In this document: one piece after another, positions 27,243 through 34,674 of the stretch | How the letters are laid out: each line of letters opens with the position of its first letter | Position numbering within the stretch: position 1 is the stretch's first letter | NCBI GenBank assembly: GCA_034435455.1 | Contig: DAOTXL010000077.1 | Coordinates: 14,183 to 78,182 of the forward strand | Direction of reading: 5' to 3' | DNA length: 64,000 nucleotides | Origin: DAOTXL01 sp034435455 | Lineage (GTDB): Bacteria > Chloroflexota > Anaerolineae > JAAYZQ01 | Program-made: the position numbers and the translations under genes | The notes under the pieces: generated by a model | The model's database searches: none | Told to the model about the DNA's origin: nothing | What the model saw: only the letters and a program-made list of their open reading frames with translations

Positions 27243-28286
27243 TCAGTACTGTCGGTGGCAGCACCGTCCGCAATCGGAAAAGATGCCTTGGCGGGCCAGC
27301 TCGTTGCAAAAGTCACGGAAGCGGCGGTTGTTCCACACCTGGCGGAAAGAGCCGCTTTTGGTCTTGACATTATCCACTACAAAACCCCGGCAGGGGGTCA
27401 CGTTGCCCAACATGTCCACCCGCACCACGTACCAGGGAAAGACGCATTTGCGGTTGAGCTCATCCTCGCTGCCCTGGTAGTAGGTGCGCAGCTTTTTGTC
27501 GCTCATACGGGGATAGAAAGTAAGGGGCAGCCCGGCAGCTTGGGCCTGCTGTTTCAAGACGGGGATGTCGGCCAGAAGGCGATCCACATCCAAAGCCGCT
27601 TTGTCTTGGCGATTACAGTCGGAGAAGATCAGATGCTGAAAGCTCAGCGAATCCGCGCCAGCCGTCCGGGCGAGGGGGATCATCGCCGCCAGGTGGGGCA
27701 GGCTCTGCGGCGTGATGACGGTGTTAATAGTGATGGCTGGCTTATTCGCCCCCTGGGTCTGCCGGGCAGCGACCAGGGCCCGGATGCCGGCGACGGCCCG
27801 CGCGTGGGCGCCCGGCACACCGCGCATCTCATCATGGATCTGCGGCGGACCGTCAATGGAGACGTGGATACGATCCAGGCCCAGGCGCACCAGCTCTGCG
27901 GCGTGACGCTCCAGCAGCAGGCCGTTGGTCGTCAGCGAGCAGTTGAACCCGCGCTCCTTGATGTAGGCCAGCAGCGGCACGAAATCGTGGCGCAGCAACG
28001 GTTCACCGCCGATGAGGTGGATGAACGGCTTGACGCGAAAAGAGACAGCCAGGTCGTCTAGCACACCTTTGAGGTCATTGAGTGTCAACTCGGGCGTGCC
28101 GCCCTCCCGCTGCTCCACCTGGACGCACATGGCACAACGCATGTTGCAGCGGATGGTCAGGGCCAGGACGATACCCAGCGGGAAGGGACTCCATCCGCCC
28201 AGGCGCTGGATCAGGTTGGGAATGCCCAAGCTCTGGAGGTTTTCGATAGCTTTCAGGTTGATTCTTTGCAGAAATCCAAGGGCCAA
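27243..28286 (-). CDS. Radical SAM protein with SPASM-like C-terminus
   Basis: This is a 347-residue protein. The radical SAM cluster motif is IRCNMRCAMCVQ (CxxxCxxC, ~residues 46-57), then HLIGGEPLLRHDF and VSIDGPPQIHDEMRG. The C-terminus carries extra cysteines, CVFPWYVVRVDMLGNVTPC and CGRCC, as in SPASM auxiliary-cluster proteins. Such enzymes modify peptides or sugars; in glycan loci they may epimerise, dehydrogenate or otherwise modify lipid-linked substrates. TTG start at 28286 has no clear SD, so the exact start is uncertain. Confidence 0.84.
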   Translation of the reverse strand: MALGFLQRINLKAIENLQSLGIPNLIQRLGGWSPFPLGIVLALTIRCNMRCAMCVQVEQREGGTPELTLNDLKGVLDDLAVSFRVKPFIHLIGGEPLLRHDFVPLLAYIKERGFNCSLTTNGLLLERHAAELVRLGLDRIHVSIDGPPQIHDEMRGVPGAHARAVAGIRALVAARQTQGANKPAITINTVITPQSLPHLAAMIPLARTAGADSLSFQHLIFSDCNRQDKAALDVDRLLADIPVLKQQAQAAGLPLTFYPRMSDKKLRTYYQGSEDELNRKCVFPWYVVRVDMLGNVTPCRGFVVDNVKTKSGSFRQVWNNRRFRDFCNELARQGIFSDCGRCCHRQY

Positions 28287-28313
28287 AGTTACACCCGGTG
28301 CACAAGCAGCCCG

Positions 28314-29204
28314 CTAGTCCACACGCCGGTGCTGGGTCACGATCAGGTCGGCCAGCAAGCCGTTCATAAAGACCATGAAGGCCAGGACCAGGATGATGAC
28401 AGTGGACTCGCGGACGCGCGGGTAAAAAGCAATAAAGAGATCGTGGATCAGCTTGGCAAAGCCGAACAAAAAGATGACGACACTCATGGGCAAAAAGATT
28501 TTGAGCGGATTAAAATACATCACCGTCCGCACGACCTGGACCAGATAGTTGTAGGTGTCCTTCAGGGGGTGGAACTTGGATTGGCCGATGCGTGGATAAT
28601 AGTCAATGGGCACAAAGACAACGGCGTAGCCATTGCTCATAAAGGTAAGGGTGATGGTGCTCACCCAGGAGTGGGTGGTGGGCAGGAGGTTCAGGTAACG
28701 CATGGCGATGTCCCGCCGAAAAGCACGGAACCCTGAATTGAGATCCGGGATGGACACACCGGTCAGATAGGAGGCCAGCCAGCGGATAAAAGCCTTGGTC
28801 GGCGTGCGCAGCCACCGGAGCGTGCCCGTCTCCCGCCGTCGGGCACCGATGACCATGTCACAACCTTGCTCCTCCAACACCGCCACCAGGCGGGGCATCT
28901 CCTGATTGGGATAGGTGCCGTCGGCATCGGTCATGACGATCACCTCGCCACGGGCCGCTTTCAGGCCGGTGGTCCGCGCTGCCCCTGTCCCCCGGTTGAC
29001 CGGATGCTGGATCAGCCGCACCCCCTCCCACCGACGCACGATCTCGGCGCTGCCGTCGGTGGAGCCATCATCTACGACAATGATCTCATAGGGCCGGCCG
29101 CTCTGCTCCATTGCCGCCGTGATCCGTTCCAACTCGGCACCGATGGCCTGCTCCTCGTTGTACATCGGAATGACGATGCTGATCAAAGTGGTGGATTCGG
29201 TCAA
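28314..29204 (-). CDS. GT2 glycosyltransferase, DPM/GtrB-like with membrane tail
   Basis: This is a 296-residue protein. GT2 core: ISIVIPMYNEEQAIGAEL, VVDDGSTDGSAEIV (~residues 43-56) and the metal motif MTDADGTYPNQ (~residue 92). Two C-terminal hydrophobic segments (FLPMSVVIFLFGFAKLI, STVIILVLAFMVFMNGLLAD) anchor it in the membrane as in polyprenyl-phosphate hexose synthases. It probably makes the polyprenol-linked sugar used by GT-C enzymes such as 30162-31724 and 32105-34633 (inference). TTG start 29204 with GGAGGG; first gene after the promoter at 29249. Confidence 0.92.
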   Translation of the reverse strand: MTESTTLISIVIPMYNEEQAIGAELERITAAMEQSGRPYEIIVVDDGSTDGSAEIVRRWEGVRLIQHPVNRGTGAARTTGLKAARGEVIVMTDADGTYPNQEMPRLVAVLEEQGCDMVIGARRRETGTLRWLRTPTKAFIRWLASYLTGVSIPDLNSGFRAFRRDIAMRYLNLLPTTHSWVSTITLTFMSNGYAVVFVPIDYYPRIGQSKFHPLKDTYNYLVQVVRTVMYFNPLKIFLPMSVVIFLFGFAKLIHDLFIAFYPRVRESTVIILVLAFMVFMNGLLADLIVTQHRRVD

Positions 29205-29248
29205 ACTGCCCTCCGGTTGAGCCCGCTTCTGGAGCGGACGCTGGCTGG

Positions 29249-29277
29249 ATTATAATCGAGAAGCACCGGATTTGCAA
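29249..29277 (-). promoter_or_regulatory. Promoter of the 29204-17541 glycan operon
   Basis: Minus strand TTGCAA (29277-29272), 17-base spacer, TATAAT (29254-29249). Start near 29242 gives a leader of ~38 bases before the TTG at 29204. Confidence 0.75.
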
Positions 29278-29286
29278 CCCGGCTCG

Positions 29287-29317
29287 GGGCGGGGGCCGAG
29301 ATGCAAAGCCCCCGCCC
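29287..29317 (-). terminator. GC-rich hairpin ending the upstream block
   Basis: A perfect 10-bp stem (GGGCGGGGGC / GCCCCCGCCC) lies just upstream of the promoter at 29249-29277, in the 29205-29484 gap after the 29485 gene. No U tract follows. It probably separates the two transcription units. Nothing else was found in this gap. Confidence 0.5.
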
Positions 29318-29484
29318 TTTCTGGCAAGGCTTCTCTGGGAAAGACGGACGGGACTCAGTCGCTGCCGGGGTGGCTCCTGCCCCCCCGCTGCCCCTGGTCT
29401 CGTTGACCATGACCCCTTCCTCCCGCCCGGCAAAGGACCGGTTTGTGCCGACGGGCGATCTGGCCGGACCTCCAAGATGGCGGC

Positions 29485-30165
29485 CTATCGGATCGCCCGC
29501 GCCGTTTGCAGCAGAAACAGGGTCAAAACCAGGGCATAGATCAGCGCCAGACCCACGTAGAACCCCTTGACGCCGAGCAGGTAGGGCCGACCCTCGGCCA
29601 GGCGGGTCAGCAGCAGGTCGGCTTTATCTCGCGTTCTAAGGGTGTAAAAGGAGTGAAACTGCAGGTCGCCGGCCACCGCTTCGCCGTTCAGACAGGCGCT
29701 GGCTCCGTCCAGGGTGGCACCGGGGCTGTAGCGGACGGCGATAGCGTCTCCCGGCACAGAATCGGCCGATTCCAGATAGAAATAAAAGGTCTGCCCCTTC
29801 GAGTTGCGCAACGGCGGGAACTCGAACCGATAAGGCACGCCGGTTTGTACCTCCTCGGTGCTCAACTGCGCAGTCCACAGGTCGTCGGCGGCGGCCGGAT
29901 CGGTTTTCAGGTGAAAGGTGATCGGGTGCGGGCTCCTGGCCGTGGCCCGGTCGAGCGTAACTTCGATGCGGTACAGGCCCGGCAAGGGAGCCGTGAACCG
30001 CTGGCCCACCTGCGTATCCCCGGCCACCTCCGCCGACAGGCCCTCCCCTACCGGGTTGCCCCACGGAGGGACCACCAGGCGGTCCAGCGACGTTTTGACC
30101 ACAACGGCCATGGCCGCCAACCACACGGCCAGCAAGACCACGACCACCAGGCAGCGTCGGGTCAC
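29485..30165 (-). CDS. Bitopic membrane protein with extracytoplasmic sandwich domain
   Basis: This is a 226-residue protein: an N-terminal membrane segment (CLVVVVLLAVWLAAMAVVV), an extracytoplasmic domain of ~150 residues (VGQRFTAPLPGLYRIEVTL, HPITFHLKTDPAAADDLW, YRFEFPPLRNSKGQTFYFYL) and a C-terminal helix (YVGLALIYALVLTLFLLQ). The domain is recognisably like residues ~60-190 of the 32105-34633 protein. I chose GTG 30165 because it overlaps the upstream stop (GTGA), the rule in this locus; ATG 30198 would add 11 residues. Function unknown; possibly a partner of the GT-C protein upstream. Confidence 0.65.
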   Translation of the reverse strand: MTRRCLVVVVLLAVWLAAMAVVVKTSLDRLVVPPWGNPVGEGLSAEVAGDTQVGQRFTAPLPGLYRIEVTLDRATARSPHPITFHLKTDPAAADDLWTAQLSTEEVQTGVPYRFEFPPLRNSKGQTFYFYLESADSVPGDAIAVRYSPGATLDGASACLNGEAVAGDLQFHSFYTLRTRDKADLLLTRLAEGRPYLLGVKGFYVGLALIYALVLTLFLLQTARAIR

Positions 30166-31724
30166 GGGTTTGTCCGACGGCGATAGAGGGTCAGCCATAG
30201 GGAATCCTGATCTGCAAACTGACGCACCGGCAGATAAGCCGCCTGGAACCAGTCGCTCTCTGCCGGATAGGAGAAACCGTTGCCGTGAAGTACCACATAG
30301 TCGGGCCGGTAATTTTGAATGGCCCAGGCCGCCGATTCCTGGTAGGTGCTGTCGGCGGTGAAGCGGCGGGCCACCTCCGGCTGGATCAGTCCGGCAAAGT
30401 CTACCATGGGCCGTTGGGCATAGTAGCCGATGATGCCCACCTCCAGCGCCCCGACCGTGGCCTGGGGTGGCGTGTTGACGGCCAGCCATCGGCCGATCTC
30501 GCGGTAGGGCCCCAGTCGGGGGTCCGAGCGCCAGGCAGCCCCCAACGTGCCGCTCAGCAACGGCGCCAGCAGGCCGATCAGCAACAGGCCCGTCAGGCCG
30601 GTGGACAACGTCTGGGGCGCTCGGAGCCGGAGTATCAGGCGGAGCAGGGCTACCGCCCCCTCGGCCACCAACACGACAAAGGCGGGGACCAGGGGGGCGT
30701 AGTACCAGAAATAGCGGCTGACGCCCAGGAGGGTATAGGCCAGGAAGTAGAGAGCGGTCCACAGCAGCAGCAGCGCCCAATGGCGGTCTTTTACCGCCAC
30801 CCGCGCCAACCCGACCACCGCCAGGGCCCCGTGCAGGCGGTAAAGCGGCTGGCGGCCCAACCCTCGCACCAGATCCACAAAGCCGGCCCCAAAGCGGGTG
30901 CTGATCGCCATCTGCCCTTGTTGCTGTTTGACAAGCAAGGTGACCGGCCACGGCGCACCGAAATAGAGCCACAGGCCACCGTACCAGGCCCCCACCAGAA
31001 CGATATAGAGGGCTACCGGCGCCCACGGCATCGCGAGGTGGCATTCTGCCCGGCCGCCGGCCCGGAGGCAGCGCCACAGGTGATAGAGGGCCAGCGCCAC
31101 GGCGGCGAGCAGGCCATCGGGCCGGACCATCGCCGCCAGGGCCAGGGCGACGGCCGCCAGGCTCAGGCGGGAACGGTCGTAGGCGGAGAATCCGGCCATG
31201 ATGAGCAGCAGGTACAGGCCGATCTCGGCGCCCAGGGTGGTGAGCAGCAGGGGGAAAAGGCTCAACAGCAGAGCGGCGATCATCCCCGTGGCTTTCTGTC
31301 CCCGGCGCAGCGCCCAGGCCAGGAGGAGGGTGGCACTTCCCAGCACAGAGGCAGCACTCAGGGCGTTGCTGAGGGCAGGAAGGCCCCGGCCGGAGGGGTC
31401 AGGCCAGAGGTAGCCCAGGCCGGCCAGCAGGATGGCGTATAACGGGGCTGTCGTGCTGAGCGTCCGCTGCCCGACGTTGTACACAAATCCGTGGCCGGCC
31501 AACAGGTTCCGGGCGTAGCGAAAGGTGATATAGGGGTCATCATAGCCCCATCGCCCCAGGAATGAGATCAACCCGGCCAGGGTCAATATCCCCAGGGTGA
31601 TGCCGGTCATCGCCTGCCAACGGTCCAGTCTCTGAGCGGTAGCAATTTCCTGTTTGTCGGATGGCTGCATGGGAGATTTTTCACTGCGCCCGGCCTGGGT
31701 GGGACCCCCTGGATCAGAGTTCAT
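30162..31724 (-). CDS. GT-C-like multi-pass glycosyltransferase
   Basis: This is a 520-residue protein with 10-12 hydrophobic helices. Near residue 62, after the first helix, is the acidic loop motif GYDDPYITFRYARNLLAGHG, followed by STTAPLYAILLAGLGYLW. This DD-containing loop is typical of polyprenyl-phosphate-sugar-dependent GT-C enzymes (ArnT/PMT-like). The C-terminal ~120 residues are extracytoplasmic (VGALEVGIIGYYAQRPMVDF, RPDYVVLHG). It likely adds a sugar from a lipid carrier outside the membrane. ATG 31724; promoter at 31888-31917. Confidence 0.8.
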   Translation of the reverse strand: MNSDPGGPTQAGRSEKSPMQPSDKQEIATAQRLDRWQAMTGITLGILTLAGLISFLGRWGYDDPYITFRYARNLLAGHGFVYNVGQRTLSTTAPLYAILLAGLGYLWPDPSGRGLPALSNALSAASVLGSATLLLAWALRRGQKATGMIAALLLSLFPLLLTTLGAEIGLYLLLIMAGFSAYDRSRLSLAAVALALAAMVRPDGLLAAVALALYHLWRCLRAGGRAECHLAMPWAPVALYIVLVGAWYGGLWLYFGAPWPVTLLVKQQQGQMAISTRFGAGFVDLVRGLGRQPLYRLHGALAVVGLARVAVKDRHWALLLLWTALYFLAYTLLGVSRYFWYYAPLVPAFVVLVAEGAVALLRLILRLRAPQTLSTGLTGLLLIGLLAPLLSGTLGAAWRSDPRLGPYREIGRWLAVNTPPQATVGALEVGIIGYYAQRPMVDFAGLIQPEVARRFTADSTYQESAAWAIQNYRPDYVVLHGNGFSYPAESDWFQAAYLPVRQFADQDSLWLTLYRRRTNP

Positions 31725-31727
31725 TTA

Positions 31728-31832
31728 TTAGCCATTTCCCTGACGGATAGTGGGTTCAACCGGAATGCGCGTACCACGGATCACCGGTTTGCCCAGCATG
31801 ACCGCAGGATTGATTTCGATACGGTCTATCAA
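31728..31832 (-). pseudogene. DUF433 antitoxin-like remnant
   Basis: A TTG-started 34-codon frame reads IDRIEINPAVMLGKPVIRG then TRIPVEPTIRQ and stops. This is the conserved N-terminal half of DUF433 (VapB-type antitoxin) proteins, which are normally ~75 residues. The second half and any PIN-like toxin partner are missing. It ends 3 bases before the ATG of the 30162-31724 gene. Confidence 0.6.
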
Positions 31833-31873
31833 GGTTGGAGACGTATTTCCACCCCCTCAAATTCTCGATCTGG

Positions 31874-32002
31874 CTATTCTGCCGGAGATTGTAGCATAGC
31901 CCATTCCATCCTGTCAAGCCGTTCGTCCCGACAGATGGCGGCCAGGGGAGGGCGGAGAGCAAAGATGAGCACGCCCTCGCGGTCATAGACCGGTTCGTAC
32001 AA
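31874..32002 (-). pseudogene. Possible C-terminal remnant of a GT-C-like protein
   Basis: An open frame with no good start reads LYEPVYDREGVLIFALRPPL before a 22-residue tail. It resembles the C-terminal end of the neighbouring 842-residue protein (YRLVYHQDRVWVFEVVR), the last strand pair of that protein type. Weak evidence: one short segment. Confidence 0.35.
31888..31917 (-). promoter_or_regulatory. Promoter of the 31724-29485 block
   Basis: Minus strand TTGACA (31917-31912), 18-base spacer, TACAAT (31893-31888). The start near 31881 gives a leader of ~155 bases that contains the DUF433 remnant. Confidence 0.6.
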
Positions 32003-32108
32003 TGGGCATCCTTAACAGGGGGCGGTTGAGTGCCCGGTACAGCATGGGGGTATCATGCGCAATCCCCCCCGATACGGAGATACGGGCCAGGATCAGCGCG
32101 ATCTTCAC
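31983..32108 (-). pseudogene. 41-residue orphan frame after the GT-C lipoprotein
   Basis: A GTG overlaps the stop of the 32105-34633 gene (GTGA), as true genes in this locus do. It reads MKIALILARISVSG and stops after 41 residues. The opening resembles the first strand of many cytosolic enzymes (MKIALI...). It is probably the start of a decayed operon gene; a genuine small protein cannot be excluded. Confidence 0.4.
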
Positions 32109-34633
32109 CGCACCACCTCAAACACCCACACCCGGTCCTGATGATAAACCAGCCGGTAAGGGCCGCCGGTCAACAATTCCTGCGGGCTCAGCGTCCCCGG
32201 CCCCGAATAGTTGACACGCCCCTGTTGCTGGCCGATATATACATAATTCACACCGCGCTGCCGCAACCGGGCAACCGTTTCAGAATGATTGATCCCCCCT
32301 TCCTGGACCTGCACCGTCAGTTCGTTTATCCACTCCCGATAATCCGGGAAAGGACCCTGTTCCGTCCCATAGTTCAGCGGCGGCACTGTGTTCGCCCGCC
32401 CGGCCAGGAGTGGCAGCCACCATCCCCCGTCGGAACCCACGACCACGCTCCCACCATACGCAAAGAACGAGTTGATCAGAAATCGGGCATCCCCCGGTGT
32501 ATTTTCTCGAATCCAGGCCATCGCCCGCAGGTCCGGACGGGTCACCAGCGCATGCTGGGCTACCCACAGGTCCCTCATCCGGGCAGGGACCCCCATCGCG
32601 GCCACCGCACACACTACCGCCGCCAGCGGAATCACCCACCGCCGTTCTTCACTCCACCTCGCCAATTCCCCCAGCGCGTGACCGATCAACAGGCCGGCCG
32701 GGATATAGACACCGATAGAGAGGGCAAAGTTGCTGATCGCCCCCGTGCCGGGCAGGGAAAGCCACTCCGGATTGGTCGCAACAAACAGCAGAAACCACCA
32801 GAGCGAAACCAGCAAACCACCCCTGCGCCGTCGCCATAGAACGATGCCGGTGGCCAGCAGAAAGGCAAGCCACATCACCGGGGGCATGTACGCCGTAATA
32901 TCCCCGATGGCGTTATACTGGCGGGTAAAAGCGGAGACCTTTTCCGGCGCGGTGCTCAGTTGCCTGGCGAAATTACGGATGATCTGTCCGGCGGTGGTCT
33001 GCAAAAACCAGGGGAGAAACAGAACAGCGGAACCGCTGCCAACCCCGACGACCCGCGCCACCGGACGCCGCCAGCCGCTTTTCCGCAGATTAAGAATCAA
33101 CCAGGCGGCCACAAAGATCACGTAGAAGATGAGCACCCTGTAGTGCGTCAGCGCCAGGCCCCCCACGGCGACCCACGCTGCCCCGGCCAGTGCCCAACTC
33201 CGGCGGCCGGCCCCCAGAAAGGCTCCACTGAGCACGACCGCTGCCGGAAGGATGACCTGCCCCGCCAGTTGGGTATACCGCCCCCAGTTGACATAGTACA
33301 TCGGCATCGGCAGAAGCAGACCGGCCACCACAACCGCCACCACCCCGGCCCAGCGATTCCCACCTGTCCATATCACCAGCGGATACAGAGCCAGCACGGC
33401 CAGCCCGTTGAGAATCTGCCCACCCCAGATGACGACCCTGACCACGTCCATTCCCGTCAGCCAGTGGAGGACGGCGATCGCGCTGTGAAACCCGAAATGA
33501 TATGTGAACGTCCGGAGTTCTGCATACGGCGCCCACGAATGGAACAGCCCGCCGTTGTCCACCAGCAACTGAGCGATCATCGTATGCTGGTAGGAATCCC
33601 CCCACATCGGCGCATCCAGCGTGCGCACGACCAGGAGCCGCACGCCGAAGACCAGGGCCAGGATGACCACCAGGGCCAGGTCCGGCCAGAGCGCGTCGGA
33701 GCGGACCCAGGCCTGCAACGCCGCCCATCCCTGGCGGGGCCGCCAGCGCCGGTAGCGCCAGGCCAGCGCGGCCAGCCCCAGAACCACAGGCCCCCAGGCA
33801 TACAGCGGCCCCAGGTGCAGGCCCACCAGGTCGGTCCAGAGAAGGAGCAGGGGGTAGAGGGCCAGGCTCAGCCCCGCCGCCAGCCCCATCCGCACCGGCC
33901 AGGGGAGACCCTCACCCCACCCCCTGGCCCCCTCCCCTCTCCCGTCGAGCGGGAGAGGGGAGGGGTGAGGGCCCACCCACACCAGCAACGCATACCCCGG
34001 CGCCAGGTACAGCAGCGCCGCCACCGCCAGTAGCCCTATCCCCTCCAGCGCCGCGCGCCCCAGGTCCAGCGCCATCCCCCACGGGTCGTAGGCCAGCCGG
34101 AAGGACAGTTGCGCGTCCTGCGGCTCGTGGTCCCGGCAGGCCGCGCCGTCTATGTAGACCTCGCCCGACGCCGCGCCCACCCGCACCATGCCCGCGCCCT
34201 CCAGTTCCAGGAAAGCGTAGCGGTAGACCCCATGCGAACGGGTATCCGGCGGGAAGGAGAAGCGGTAAAAACCGGGTGCCGTGACCTGCTCCAGCGAGAG
34301 CGTCGCCACGGCCAGGTCGGCGGCGGATTGGGGATCGGCGCGCAGGTGAAGGAGGAGGCGGCCCGTCGTGCCCGGTTCCGCCTCCAGCCAGACCTCCACC
34401 CCGTTCAGCCCGCCGTGCCGGGCCACAAAGGTCTGGCCGACGGTGTGGCCGGGCTCCATTGTCAGCGCCATCTCCGGCGCCAAGCTCGTCTGGTCGTGGT
34501 CTATGAAATCCGAACAGCCGGTGAGGAGAAGCGGAAGAATCAGGGCCAGGAACCAGAACACCCCCCGCCGCCGTCCTCCGCGCTCCCGTCCCGAACGGGC
34601 CAACGTTCCCTCCTGCGGGCCATGGGTTTCCAT
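32105..34633 (-). CDS. Lipoprotein-type GT-C-like membrane protein with N-terminal sandwich domain
   Basis: This is an 842-residue protein. A lipobox-like LLLTGC closes the first hydrophobic segment (~residues 35-40), followed by an extracytoplasmic domain (VGQTFVARHGGLNGVEVWL, LLLHLRADPQSAADLAVATL) like that of the 29485 protein. From ~200 there are 10 or more helices with a GT39/PMT-like region (TLDAPMWGDSYQHTMIAQL, AYAELRT-like loop, YHFGFHSAIAVLHWLTGMD). A periplasmic C-terminal domain ends in WVFEVVR. Probably a lipid-linked-sugar-dependent transferase; donor unknown. A 63-bp repeat is inserted in frame near residues 222-242. The predicted leader is only ~6 bases and no SD is seen. Confidence 0.78.
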   Translation of the reverse strand: METHGPQEGTLARSGRERGGRRRGVFWFLALILPLLLTGCSDFIDHDQTSLAPEMALTMEPGHTVGQTFVARHGGLNGVEVWLEAEPGTTGRLLLHLRADPQSAADLAVATLSLEQVTAPGFYRFSFPPDTRSHGVYRYAFLELEGAGMVRVGAASGEVYIDGAACRDHEPQDAQLSFRLAYDPWGMALDLGRAALEGIGLLAVAALLYLAPGYALLVWVGPHPSPLPLDGRGEGARGWGEGLPWPVRMGLAAGLSLALYPLLLLWTDLVGLHLGPLYAWGPVVLGLAALAWRYRRWRPRQGWAALQAWVRSDALWPDLALVVILALVFGVRLLVVRTLDAPMWGDSYQHTMIAQLLVDNGGLFHSWAPYAELRTFTYHFGFHSAIAVLHWLTGMDVVRVVIWGGQILNGLAVLALYPLVIWTGGNRWAGVVAVVVAGLLLPMPMYYVNWGRYTQLAGQVILPAAVVLSGAFLGAGRRSWALAGAAWVAVGGLALTHYRVLIFYVIFVAAWLILNLRKSGWRRPVARVVGVGSGSAVLFLPWFLQTTAGQIIRNFARQLSTAPEKVSAFTRQYNAIGDITAYMPPVMWLAFLLATGIVLWRRRRGGLLVSLWWFLLFVATNPEWLSLPGTGAISNFALSIGVYIPAGLLIGHALGELARWSEERRWVIPLAAVVCAVAAMGVPARMRDLWVAQHALVTRPDLRAMAWIRENTPGDARFLINSFFAYGGSVVVGSDGGWWLPLLAGRANTVPPLNYGTEQGPFPDYREWINELTVQVQEGGINHSETVARLRQRGVNYVYIGQQQGRVNYSGPGTLSPQELLTGGPYRLVYHQDRVWVFEVVR
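33909..33971. repeat. Inverted repeat inserted in frame in the GT-C gene
   Basis: Outer arms CCCTCACCCC (33909-33918) and GGGGTGAGGG (33962-33971) enclose CCCCCTGGCCCCC and an inner hairpin CCCCTCTCCCG/CGGGAGAGGGG. It encodes HPSPLPLDGRGEGARGWGEG between two transmembrane helices. It is the same family as the 43211-43306 element. Confidence 0.75.
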
Positions 34634-34645
34634 AAGCGGATGCCC

Positions 34646-34674
34646 ATTCTATCGCACTTCGTCGGGTCTGTCAA
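34646..34674 (-). promoter_or_regulatory. Consensus promoter of the GT-C lipoprotein, near-leaderless
   Basis: Minus strand TTGACA (34674-34669), 17-base spacer, TAGAAT (34651-34646). The -35 covers the stop codon of the upstream GT4 gene. The start is expected near 34639, only ~6 bases before the ATG at 34633. Confidence 0.7.
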
